Source of the DNA: JBCBCP01 sp038530575
GTDB lineage: Bacteria; Pseudomonadota; Alphaproteobacteria; Rhodobacterales; Rhodobacteraceae
Length of the DNA: 64,000 nucleotides
Direction: 5' to 3'
Assembly: GCA_038530575.1 (NCBI GenBank)
Contig: JBCBCP010000005.1
Span: 62,001 to 126,000, forward strand
Positions within the stretch are counted from its first letter, which is position 1, and every line of letters begins with the position of its first letter. A program made the translations under genes and the position numbers. Positions 55,467 through 63,853 of this stretch are shown here, one piece after another. Under the pieces are notes generated by a model. It worked only from the letters and a program-made list of their open reading frames with translations. It was not told where the DNA came from and did no database searches.

Positions 55467-57356
55467 TCACGCTGCCGTTTCTGAAGCCAATTCATAATCA
55501 TCAACATGTTTATGCGCGCCATGCATGTCGAGGGGCGCAACAGGGTCCGGGAAATGCACCTCGCGCGCGATGTCGATCAGAGCGAGGACGAGCGAAAACG
55601 CGCCTTGCGCGGCAACGTATCGTGGCGTCCATGTCGGCGCAAAACTGGACTTGAACTGGCGCAGGCCAGCATCTTGGCTGTGCGCCACTGCACGAAAGGT
55701 AATAGCGCGCCAGATCGCGCTTTGGGGGTTGGGGCAGGCGATGTTGGCCGCAAGGCTCACGCGCGGCACCCCTGCTGCGGCTGCCGCCTCGATCCCGCTA
55801 TGGACGAGTGCATGCATCGTGCCGGCGGGGGCCGCAGCGCCCCCCCGCATCAGGTCAAGGCACCATTCCTGCGTACTGCGGTGAAAGGTGACAAAGGCAA
55901 CCGGAATGCCATTCACTTCCGCAACACACAGCATTTGATGGGCGATGTAAGCCGGATTAAACCGGCCCATTGTACCCCCGCGGGCAGGCCCGTTCCGGTC
56001 CTGCCATTCGCGATCAAGCACCGCGAGATGTGGGTTGGTGGGCGCCACGTCCATCCGTATTACAACACCAGATTTCGCCGCCCCGCGCAGTTTGCGCCGC
56101 AGGGTACGCAAAGCGGGACGTGCAAGATCAAACCCGGCCGTGTGCACCATCGCTTCGTCCGCGCTGTGTAGCACAGACCAGCCTGCGCGGCGCGCAGCGG
56201 CGGCAACCGAACGTCTGCATTTATAGATGACGGGCAGCCGGTTTGTTGCTGAAGCGGCATGGGTAAGCGCGGCAAGGGCCGACGCCGGCGTTCCACGCAC
56301 TGGATCAAACAGCGCTGTCAGCGTTTGCCCGGTTTGCCACGTGGCGATGCAGCCGTCATCGCTGGCCAGGAGCGCACCTCCGTTCTGCCGGATGATGCCA
56401 AGCTCGGCCCGGGAGGCTTGCGCAAGCAAACCAGCATGAGGCACCGCGACCGATGACGGGTGCGCGGGCAGGGGCCGGATCAGCGCCACCAGGGCCAAAA
56501 GCGCTGGCATGGCGTAATAGACCATTCGAAAGGCAACGATGCTGCCCAGCACTTGCGCCTCTGGCACGGCTGGCAGGAGCGTAAGAAGCATCAGCTCGAA
56601 CGGGCCGACGCCGCCCGGGGTGTTCGAGATCAGCGCCGCGCCAAGCGCCAGCAGAAAGAGCGGCAAAAGCGCGCCAAACGCAATCTCTGCCCCAGCGGGG
56701 AGCAAGACAAAGAGCGCCAGCGCTGCAAAACCGGTATCAAGCGCCGCCAGTAAGGCCATCGCACCCATTGCCTTAAGCGTTGGTGCATGAAACGACCAAC
56801 GTCTCCATCTCAAGACCGGGTGGCGAAACGCCGCCCAGACACCCGTGCAGCTTAGGACGATCCCTACGACGGCTGGCCAAAACGTCCATCCCGGGCTGGG
56901 CAGCAGCAGGCAGGCAAGGGCCGTGACCAATCCCCACGCGCCCACGAAACTCACCGACACGAAGGCTGAAAGGGCGGCCGCTGTTCCAAGGTTAAGGTCG
57001 GAAAAGATCCGCCACCGAACAAGTGCGCCCGTGACCACGCCGAGGCCAAGTGTCTGGCCCAACGCAATAGCTGCGCTGCCGCCCAAGCGCGCCGCGCCCG
57101 GATTAACGCCAGTGCGCAGATGACGGTGTGCGATGGCATCATAACGGCCGACCGCCCAAAAGCTGCAAGCCGTTGCGGTCAGCGCGAGACCCCAAGCACC
57201 AAGCGATATGCCTGACACTTGGGCGGCAATCGTGCTGAGCGTCGCAGGCGTGAGGTAAGGCGCGAGCCAAACAGCGCAAAGCGCGAGAATGATCGCGGGA
57301 GGCACGCCGCGCAGCAGATGCGCGCGCAAAAAGCCTTTTGCCGTTGTCGTTGCCAT
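55467..57356 (-). CDS. MprF-like bifunctional lipid-modification protein (flippase helices plus DUF2156)
   Basis: The 629-residue protein has about eight to twelve membrane helices in the first 310 residues (AIILALCAVWLAPYLTPATL onwards, with a GGVGPFELMLL flippase motif near residue 255). A cytosolic DUF2156 domain follows: LASDDGCIATWQ, then LYKCRRSVAAAARRAG-type region (read VIYKCRRSVAAAARRAG), GIPVAFVTFHRS and MRGGAAAPAGTMHALVHSGI. MprF proteins add amino acids from aminoacyl-tRNA to phosphatidylglycerol and flip it outward. The aminoacyl donor here cannot be predicted. Confidence 0.85.
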   Translation of the reverse strand: MATTTAKGFLRAHLLRGVPPAIILALCAVWLAPYLTPATLSTIAAQVSGISLGAWGLALTATACSFWAVGRYDAIAHRHLRTGVNPGAARLGGSAAIALGQTLGLGVVTGALVRWRIFSDLNLGTAAALSAFVSVSFVGAWGLVTALACLLLPSPGWTFWPAVVGIVLSCTGVWAAFRHPVLRWRRWSFHAPTLKAMGAMALLAALDTGFAALALFVLLPAGAEIAFGALLPLFLLALGAALISNTPGGVGPFELMLLTLLPAVPEAQVLGSIVAFRMVYYAMPALLALVALIRPLPAHPSSVAVPHAGLLAQASRAELGIIRQNGGALLASDDGCIATWQTGQTLTALFDPVRGTPASALAALTHAASATNRLPVIYKCRRSVAAAARRAGWSVLHSADEAMVHTAGFDLARPALRTLRRKLRGAAKSGVVIRMDVAPTNPHLAVLDREWQDRNGPARGGTMGRFNPAYIAHQMLCVAEVNGIPVAFVTFHRSTQEWCLDLMRGGAAAPAGTMHALVHSGIEAAAAAGVPRVSLAANIACPNPQSAIWRAITFRAVAHSQDAGLRQFKSSFAPTWTPRYVAAQGAFSLVLALIDIAREVHFPDPVAPLDMHGAHKHVDDYELASETAA

Positions 57357-57466
57357 GTGACCCCCGCGTCTTTGCTACAGGTCACCTTAGGAGAGGCGGG
57401 TCAGCGGGCCGTTAACGCCGGCCCGCGAATTCTTATAAATTTAAAGGGTTCGAGACGTCTTACGGC

Positions 57467-57784
57467 TCACCCGACCTCGGACATGATTTGGGCTTTGGCT
57501 TCTGCCATGAGTTCAGCCATCTTGGCACGGATCGTAGCCTCGTCTGCCTTGTCACCCAAATCGCCCGCGACCTTGCGGTAGACATCCTCGTGCCCGGCTT
57601 CCTCGAAATCGGCCTTGACGACTTCTTTGGCGTAGTCAGCAGCCGCGTCGCCGGTTTTGCCCATCAGCTCTGCCGCCCAGAGGCCAAGCAGCTTGTTGCG
57701 GCGCGCTTCTGCCTTGAACTGCATCTCTGCGTCGTGGGCGTACTTGTTTTCGAAGGCGTTTTCGCGATCGTCGAAGGTGCTCAT
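57467..57784 (-). CDS. F1Fo-ATPase inhibitor subunit zeta (DUF1476)
   Basis: The 105-residue protein reads MSTFDDRENAFENKYAHDAE, then MQFKAEARRNKLLGLWAAEL and MGKTGDAAADYAKEVVKADF. This is the Paracoccus zeta pattern (MTTFDDRERAFEAKFAHD...). Zeta blocks reverse rotation of the alphaproteobacterial ATP synthase when ATP is low. The ATP synthase genes are not in the window. Confidence 0.92.
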   Translation of the reverse strand: MSTFDDRENAFENKYAHDAEMQFKAEARRNKLLGLWAAELMGKTGDAAADYAKEVVKADFEEAGHEDVYRKVAGDLGDKADEATIRAKMAELMAEAKAQIMSEVG

Positions 57785-58155
57785 TTGGGTCTCCAATAGT
57801 GCGATGTCATCTGCTGATTGACAGATAAGAACCGTGGCGGCGCATGTATAGGATAAATCGTTCGCTAAACCGGCGCGCTCGCATAGCGACTTTGCGCGCG
57901 CGTTGCGGCTCGCAGGCCGCCGACAATCCAAACAAGAGCAAAGCGAGCGGATACTGGCCTTTTGTCCCGGCGCGCAAGTCGAAGCGGAGCCGCCCGGACA
58001 GGTGCTTTTTCAAGCGGCGGACCCTCAGATGCCGAGACAGATAGCTGCGCTTGGCAAGGGGACGCGCTTGGACTAAAGGTGCGCCACCCGCGCCCTCCGC
58101 GGGGTATGCTCTTTGCGCCCGGCCTCCGGGCGACCTCACGCGAAAGGCCCCCACC
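57785..58155. other. 371-base gap between zeta subunit and purC, no gene seen
   Basis: I see no supported gene. The sequence between the divergent zeta and purC genes has TTGACA near 57816, and a GCCCGG-cct-CCGGGC hairpin near 58117, ahead of purC. It probably holds the two divergent promoters. Confidence 0.4.
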
Positions 58156-58917
58156 ATGGCGCGGCGCAAGAAAATCTACGAAGGCAAGGCCAAGATTCTT
58201 TACGAAGGCCCCGAACCGGGCACGATCGTGCAATACTTCAAGGATGATGCGACCGCGTTCAACGCGCAAAAGAAGGACGTGATCGAAGGCAAGGGTGTGC
58301 TGAATAACCGCCTGAGCGAGTTTTTCATGACCGGCCTGAACCAGATCGGCGTGCCAACCCATTTCATGCGCCGCCTGAACATGCGTGAACAGCTTGTCCG
58401 CGCCTGCGAGATTATCCCGCTTGAAGTCATTGTGCGCAACTACGCCGCCGGGAGCCTGTCGCAGCGCCTTGGCATCGAAGAGGGCACGCAGCTGCCGCGC
58501 CCGATCGTCGAATATTGCTACAAGGACGACGGGCTGGGCGATCCGCTGGTCACCGAAGAGCATATCGCCGCCTTTGGCTGGGCTAGCCAGCAGGACATGG
58601 ACGACATCCTGAGCCTTGCGCTGCGGGTGAATGACTTCATGTCGGGCGTCATGCTCGCGGTTGGCATCAAGCTGGTTGACTTCAAGATCGAGATTGGCCG
58701 CGTCTATGACGGCGATTTTCAGCGCCTGATCGTTGCGGACGAGATCAGCCCCGACAGCTGCCGCCTGTGGGACATGGAGACGGGCCAGAAGCTGGACAAG
58801 GACGTGTTCCGGCGCGATCTGGGCAACCTCGCCGATGCCTATACAGAGGTCGCGCGCCGCCTTGGCGTGATGCCGAAGAATGCCGCGCCCTTGGGCAAGC
58901 CGACGCTAATCAACTGA
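58156..58917 (+). CDS. purC: SAICAR synthetase
   Basis: PurC joins CAIR and aspartate with ATP. The 253-residue protein begins MARRKKIYEGKAKILYEGPE (read KKIYEGKAKILYE). It has FKDDATAFNAQKK, VIVRNYAAGSLSQRLGI, GIKLVDFKIEIG and LIVADEISPDSCRLWD. It leads purS and lies divergent from the zeta subunit gene. Confidence 0.96.
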   Translation: MARRKKIYEGKAKILYEGPEPGTIVQYFKDDATAFNAQKKDVIEGKGVLNNRLSEFFMTGLNQIGVPTHFMRRLNMREQLVRACEIIPLEVIVRNYAAGSLSQRLGIEEGTQLPRPIVEYCYKDDGLGDPLVTEEHIAAFGWASQQDMDDILSLALRVNDFMSGVMLAVGIKLVDFKIEIGRVYDGDFQRLIVADEISPDSCRLWDMETGQKLDKDVFRRDLGNLADAYTEVARRLGVMPKNAAPLGKPTLIN

Positions 58918-58940
58918 GAAATTAGCGCTTGTGGCACCAG

Positions 58941-58984
58941 TGGGAGCCTCCGGCGGGAGTTTTCTTGGCCAAGTGAAGAAGAAA
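58941..58984 (+). repeat. Dispersed GGAG-TTT-CTTGGCCAAGTGAA element, copy D
   Basis: It reads TGGGAGCCTCCGGCGGGAGT, then TTTCTTGGCCAAGTGAAG, matching copies B and C. The left arm here is a different G/C hairpin (GAGCCTCCGGCGGGAG region). It sits between purC and purS. Confidence 0.6.
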
Positions 58985-59019
58985 GGCCGCGCGACGCCCG
59001 TGCGGTGCAAGAGGACAAA

Positions 59020-59250
59020 ATGAAGGCTACAGTGACTGTCATGCTGAAAACCGGCGTTCTGGATCCGCAGGGCGAGGCCATACGCCATGCGCTTGGAGCG
59101 CTCGGCTTTGACGGGGTCGGCGGCGTGCGGCAAGGCAAGGTGATCGAGCTGGAGCTTGCAGATGGCACGACCGAGGCGCAGGTGATCGAGATGTGCGAAA
59201 AGCTGCTCGCGAACACGGTCATCGAAAGCTACCGGATCGATCTGGGCTAG
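59020..59250 (+). CDS. purS: FGAM synthetase subunit PurS
   Basis: PurS joins PurQ and PurL in the three-part FGAM synthetase. The 76-residue protein starts MKATVTVMLKTGVLDPQGEA and has GFDGVGGVRQGKVIELEL and EMCEKLLANTVIESYRIDL. AAGAGG precedes ATG 59020. The partner purQ is nearly 4 kb downstream, interrupted by two unrelated genes. Confidence 0.95.
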   Translation: MKATVTVMLKTGVLDPQGEAIRHALGALGFDGVGGVRQGKVIELELADGTTEAQVIEMCEKLLANTVIESYRIDLG

Positions 59251-59333
59251 GCCTTTTCTGACGGCACTTGTCACTTTGCAGCGCTGCCAGCGCGCGCTAC
59301 CATCGCGGCCATTCATTTGACCGGAGGTGTGCC

Positions 59334-61904
59334 GTGCGTATTGGAAGGCTTGCCGTTTTCACTCTTGCTCTGCTTTGGGCTATGCCGGGGATGGCATTCG
59401 AGTATCCGCGTTTGGAGGGCGCCAACGCGGCGCAATATGAGGCCGCGGCTTCCGGCGATGCTTACGCCGCCTTTTCTTATGTGTTGCCCGTTCTGAACAA
59501 GGATGCCCTGACCGAGGAGGAATGGGCCGACGCGCGGGACTGGCTTGAATGGATGTACGCAGAGTTCAAGGCCGATGGCAGCGTGCATGGCATGGCAGCC
59601 ACCGCAACGAACATGGCAAACCGCCTTGTCGCGCGGCAAGACTTCGACGATGCAATCGGGTGGATCCAGATCTGCGCTGATCTGGAAGGCGCCGAAGAGG
59701 TCGCGCCGCGGGCCTATCTTGGCTGGTGCTACAATATCGGCGGCACGCTGCATGTCCAGATGGCGTTGCCGGAAGAAGCGCTCACGTGGCATTCGGAAGC
59801 GCTGGACATCTTTACCACGCTTTATGAGGAGACCGGAGAGCATGCCTATCTGGAAAGCGCGCTCGACACGCATGGCAGCCGCACCTATGCGCTGACGCTG
59901 ATGGCGGCCTATGACGAGGCGGTTGAGCAGCGCAAGGAGGGCCTGCAGCTTGCCATTCAGCATACCGGGCGGGACAGCATCTTTACCGCTGCCGGAATGC
60001 TGAACCTTGCCACGACGCTCTGGTACGCGGGCCGTTACGAGGAAGCGGACATCTGGTTTGATGCCGGGATGCCGCTCGCAGAAAAGCATTTCCCGCGCTA
60101 CTCGCTGCTTGACGCCGTGTCGAAGATGAACAACGCCCTTCTGGCCTATGACCTGGGCGAGCTAGAGCGGGCGCGCACCCTTGCGATGTCCGTTGTGCCC
60201 TACCTCGCAGCCTATCCCGAGCTGAGCCTCGAGCAGCAGCGCTGGACGTTTCAGGTGCTGCGCAAGGTGGCCGCGGACCAGGGCGATGTGGACCGCGCGA
60301 TCCTTTTTGGCAAGATGGCCGTGAACGCGCAGCAAGAGATCCGGTCGCGCAATTCGGGCTTTGCCGATGCCGAGGTTCAAGCCCTGCGCGACCGCTGGAG
60401 CGGGCTGTATAAAGAGCTCGCAAGCCTGCTCATTGCCGAAGGCCGTTTTTCCGAAGCGCAGGCCGTGCTGAACATGGAAAAGGAGCAGGAGGCGTTTGAT
60501 TTTCTCAAGCGCGACGGCAGCGCGGTGTTGACCGAAACCCGCGCGGTCCTGACCGACACGGAGCGGAGCGAGGACGAAAAGCTGCGCGCACTGGCCGCCG
60601 CACCGGTCGCGGCCGCCCGGCTTTACGATGCGCTGCTGGCAGAGGCTGGGTCCACGCCAACCGCCGAACAGGACGCGCAGCTGTTTCTGCTCGACGAGGC
60701 GTTGGTCGCCGCCGAGGACGCATTCCTTGCTTCGGTCGACGAATTTCTCGCCAAGGTGGATGTGGGCGACCGCAAGGGGTTCGAAGCCGCCTTCGACGCG
60801 ACAGGCACGTATCAGCGTATCCTCGAGGAAAAGGAACGCCCCACCGCGATCTTGCAACTGGCCGTTCTTGAGGACAGCCTGCACCTCTTCCTGACGCTGC
60901 CCGGGACAACCGTGCACGAAACCGTGCCGATTGCGCGGGCCGATCTGCGCGCTCAGGTGTTCGAGGCGCTGAAGGCGATCGAGCGGATCGACCCGAATGT
61001 GGAGCGGCACATGCAGGGCCTTCATGCGCTGCTCTTGGCGCCGGTTCTGGGCGCGCTGCAGACCGCGGGGACAGAGGTGGTCATGCTGAATGCGGGCGAT
61101 GTCATTCGCTATGTGCCCTTCGCGGCGCTACATGACGGGACCGGGTACGCCGTGCGCGATTTTGCCTTTACGCAATATGTCGCCGCCGTGCCGGCGAACT
61201 TCGCCGTTCCGGACCGTGATCGCGGGAATGCCGCGGGTTTTGCCGTCACGCAGGCCCATGGCAACTTCTCGGCTCTGCCAGGCGCGGGGTTCGAGATCGA
61301 GGCGCTGTTCGATGCCGGTGACGGCCTTGGCGTGCTGGGCGGGCACACGGCGTTGGACGAGGGGTTTGATGAGGCGGCGCTCAGCCGCGTTTTGCGCAGC
61401 AACCCGGGCGTGCTGCATATCGCCAGCCATTTTGCGCTGCGGCCGGGGCAGGTGGACGATTCGTTCCTGCTACTTGGTGACGGCTCGGAATTGCCTCTGT
61501 CTCGCTTCAGCTCGCGCCGGTTCAACCTCAAGGGCGTGGATCTTTTGACACTCAGCGCGTGTCAGACTGCCGTGGGCAGTGGTGACGGGTCCGAGATTGA
61601 CGGGATCGGCGTTGCGGCCCTGCAAAAGGGGGCGAGCGCGGTGATGGCTTCGCTCTGGCCAGTGGCGGATGCGGCCACCCCGATCCTTATGCACGACTTC
61701 TACGACGGTCTTTACGCGGATGGGCTGGACAAGGCCGAGGCGCTGCGCCGGGCGCAGATCGAAATGCTGGACGGGGGCGAGACGACGATCCTGCTGGCTC
61801 AGCGAGCTGCCGAAGCGCTGGAGCCTGAAACCGCGGTGCCGCCGCAGGGCTTTGCGCATCCGTATTTCTGGTCGGCATTCATCATTATGGGCAACTGGCT
61901 TTAG
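59334..61904 (+). CDS. Exported TPR-CHAT caspase-like protein
   Basis: GTG 59334 lies six bases after GGAGG and starts a signal peptide (MRIGRLAVFTLALLWAMPGMA). The 856-residue protein then has alpha-helical TPR-like repeats to about residue 400, for example YLGWCYNIGGTLHVQMALPE and AGMLNLATTLWYAGRYEEAD. A coiled-coil linker follows, then a C-terminal CHAT peptidase domain with the His in LHIASHFALRPGQVDDSFLL (His 699) and the Cys in LLTLSACQTAVGSG (Cys 743). CHAT is a caspase-like fold. Most CHAT proteins are cytosolic, so a Sec signal here is notable. The substrate is unknown. Confidence 0.88.
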   Translation: MRIGRLAVFTLALLWAMPGMAFEYPRLEGANAAQYEAAASGDAYAAFSYVLPVLNKDALTEEEWADARDWLEWMYAEFKADGSVHGMAATATNMANRLVARQDFDDAIGWIQICADLEGAEEVAPRAYLGWCYNIGGTLHVQMALPEEALTWHSEALDIFTTLYEETGEHAYLESALDTHGSRTYALTLMAAYDEAVEQRKEGLQLAIQHTGRDSIFTAAGMLNLATTLWYAGRYEEADIWFDAGMPLAEKHFPRYSLLDAVSKMNNALLAYDLGELERARTLAMSVVPYLAAYPELSLEQQRWTFQVLRKVAADQGDVDRAILFGKMAVNAQQEIRSRNSGFADAEVQALRDRWSGLYKELASLLIAEGRFSEAQAVLNMEKEQEAFDFLKRDGSAVLTETRAVLTDTERSEDEKLRALAAAPVAAARLYDALLAEAGSTPTAEQDAQLFLLDEALVAAEDAFLASVDEFLAKVDVGDRKGFEAAFDATGTYQRILEEKERPTAILQLAVLEDSLHLFLTLPGTTVHETVPIARADLRAQVFEALKAIERIDPNVERHMQGLHALLLAPVLGALQTAGTEVVMLNAGDVIRYVPFAALHDGTGYAVRDFAFTQYVAAVPANFAVPDRDRGNAAGFAVTQAHGNFSALPGAGFEIEALFDAGDGLGVLGGHTALDEGFDEAALSRVLRSNPGVLHIASHFALRPGQVDDSFLLLGDGSELPLSRFSSRRFNLKGVDLLTLSACQTAVGSGDGSEIDGIGVAALQKGASAVMASLWPVADAATPILMHDFYDGLYADGLDKAEALRRAQIEMLDGGETTILLAQRAAEALEPETAVPPQGFAHPYFWSAFIIMGNWL

Positions 61905-61994
61905 GTCGCCTGCGCACACGGCGGTGTCGCATGCGGGTGTTTTCCGCTGCGCCTTGGGTCTCTAGGCTGGGCTAAACACCAGCCGGAGACCGCC

Positions 61995-63038
61995 ATGCGC
62001 GCTGCGCACCTTACTGCTTTTCGCGCCCCTCTTTCCCTTGCCACGCTGCCCGACCCGGACTGCCCGCCGGACGGCGTTGTGATCGAGGTGTTGGCCTGCG
62101 GGGTTTGCCGCTCTGACTGGCACGCATGGACCGGTGCGGACCCGGACGTTGCCTTGCCACATGTGCTGGGGCACGAGTTTTGCGGCCGGGTCGTGGCGGT
62201 GGGCAAAGACGTCACCAATTGGCGATCCGGCGACCGGGTGATCGCGCCGTTCATCCTCGCTTGCGGCCGCTGTGGTGACTGCCGGGCCGGCAACAGCACC
62301 ATCTGCGGCGATCAGGCTGTGCCGGGCTTTACCATCCCCGGCGCCTTTGCCGAATTCGTTGCCGTCCCGCACGCCGACGCCAACCTGACGCGACTGCCCG
62401 AAGACATGGCGCCGGAATTGGCCGCCGCGCTGGGATGCCGGGTGACAACCGCGTGGCACGCGCTGACAGGGCGCGCGGGCCTGCAGCCGGGTGAATGGCT
62501 GGGCATTTGGGGGGCAGGCGGCATTGGTATCGCGGCGTTGATGCTGGGCCGGGCCATGGGCGCACGGGTGGCGGTGGCGGACGTGGTGCCGGAAAAGCTG
62601 ACCTTTGCCCGGGAACTGGGCGCGGAGGTGGTGCTCAACGTCTCCAACGGAGATGGGGCTCAGATGATGCGCGAGGCAACGCGCGGCGGGGTCGATGTGG
62701 CGGTCGAGGCGCTGGGCCTGCCGATCACCACCGAAAACGCGATGAAGTCCTGCCGCAAGCTGGGCCGAATGGTGCAGGTCGGCATGCCGGCTGGGGAACA
62801 TACGCGGATGGAGCTGCCGTGGGATGCGCTGTATTCCGGCCAGTTGGCGATCTTTGGCACCCGCGGCATGCCCGCGCATCGCTACCCGTCGCTGCTGGAG
62901 TTTATCGCGGCAACAGGCCTCGACCTGTCGCCCATGATCGCGCGCCGAGTGGCGCTGAGCGACGCCAGCGCAGAGCTTGCGCTCTTTGACGGTCCGGCAC
63001 CGCCCGGTGTGGCCGTGATCACCGACTTCAGCCGCTGA
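61995..63038 (+). CDS. Zinc-dependent medium-chain alcohol dehydrogenase
   Basis: The 347-residue protein has catalytic zinc residues in ACGVCRSDWHAW and GHEFCGRVVAVG. The four-Cys structural zinc is CGRCGDCRAGNSTIC and the NAD(P) loop is GIWGAGGIGIAALML. Specificity is unclear. It separates the CHAT gene and purQ. Confidence 0.93.
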   Translation: MRAAHLTAFRAPLSLATLPDPDCPPDGVVIEVLACGVCRSDWHAWTGADPDVALPHVLGHEFCGRVVAVGKDVTNWRSGDRVIAPFILACGRCGDCRAGNSTICGDQAVPGFTIPGAFAEFVAVPHADANLTRLPEDMAPELAAALGCRVTTAWHALTGRAGLQPGEWLGIWGAGGIGIAALMLGRAMGARVAVADVVPEKLTFARELGAEVVLNVSNGDGAQMMREATRGGVDVAVEALGLPITTENAMKSCRKLGRMVQVGMPAGEHTRMELPWDALYSGQLAIFGTRGMPAHRYPSLLEFIAATGLDLSPMIARRVALSDASAELALFDGPAPPGVAVITDFSR

Positions 63039-63044
63039 GCACGC

Positions 63045-63088
63045 GGAACCCGTGTCGGGTTCCGGTTCGCTTTCTTTGCAAGAAAGCG
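63045..63088. repeat. Two tandem hairpins before purQ
   Basis: GGAACCC-gtgtc-GGGTTCC (63045-63063) and CGCTTTCTT-tgc-AAGAAAGCG (63068-63088). The second has the CTT..AAG centre of the palindromes at 45.5 and 50.6 kb. They lie 57 bases before the purQ start. Confidence 0.55.
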
Positions 63089-63144
63089 CCTTTCTTGTGG
63101 CCATCGTTTCGCCTAAACCGCTGTCATCTGTCAGGAGCCCGCCG

Positions 63145-63813
63145 ATGAAAGCTGCCGTCCTCGTTTTTCCCGGATCGAACTGTGACCGCGATCTTGCCGT
63201 GGCCTTCCGCGCTGCAGGCGCCGAGGTCGAGATGGTCTGGCACAAGGATACCGAGTTGCCCGCGGGCACGGACATCGTTGGTGTGCCAGGCGGCTTTTCT
63301 TATGGCGACTACCTGCGTTGCGGGGCGATTGCGGCCAATTCACCTATCTGCGGCGCGCTGAAGGCGCATGTGGAGCGGGGCGGCTATGCTATGGGTATCT
63401 GCAACGGGTTTCAGGTACTGACCGAAACCGGGCTGCTGCCCGGCGCGCTGCTGCGCAATGCAGGCCTGCACTACATCTGCAGAACTGTGGGCCTGCGGGT
63501 CGAGACGTCCTCGAGCATCTTTACCGAAGGCTACAATGCGGGCGATCTGATTGACATTCCGATCGCACATCATGATGGAAACTATTTCGCCGACGGCGCC
63601 ACACTTGACAGGTTGGAGGCTGAGGACCGCATCGCGTTCCGCTATACGGACAACCCGAACGGCTCTCTACAGGACATTGCCGGCATCCTGTCGGAAAACC
63701 GGCGCGTGCTTGGCATGATGCCTCATCCTGAACGGGCGGCGGATATCGGCCATGGCGGGACCGATGGGGCGGCGCTTTTCCGCGCGCTGGCCGGGGCACT
63801 GACAGCGGCGTGA
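63145..63813 (+). CDS. purQ: FGAM synthetase glutaminase subunit PurQ
   Basis: PurQ supplies ammonia from glutamine to PurL. The 222-residue protein has VLVFPGSNCDRDLAVAF, the catalytic Cys in YAMGICNGFQVLTETGLLPG, and His/Glu in MMPHPERAADIGHGG near the end. The ATG follows CAGGAG. Confidence 0.96.
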   Translation: MKAAVLVFPGSNCDRDLAVAFRAAGAEVEMVWHKDTELPAGTDIVGVPGGFSYGDYLRCGAIAANSPICGALKAHVERGGYAMGICNGFQVLTETGLLPGALLRNAGLHYICRTVGLRVETSSSIFTEGYNAGDLIDIPIAHHDGNYFADGATLDRLEAEDRIAFRYTDNPNGSLQDIAGILSENRRVLGMMPHPERAADIGHGGTDGAALFRALAGALTAA

Positions 63814-63853
63814 CTTCCCTTGGCGCCCTGCGCGCCGTATCTTACGCCTTATC

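Noticed and set aside
57844..58044. Plus-strand frame of 66 codons before purC
   Set aside because: It is Arg/Lys-rich, has no convincing ribosome-binding site, and overlaps probable promoter DNA.
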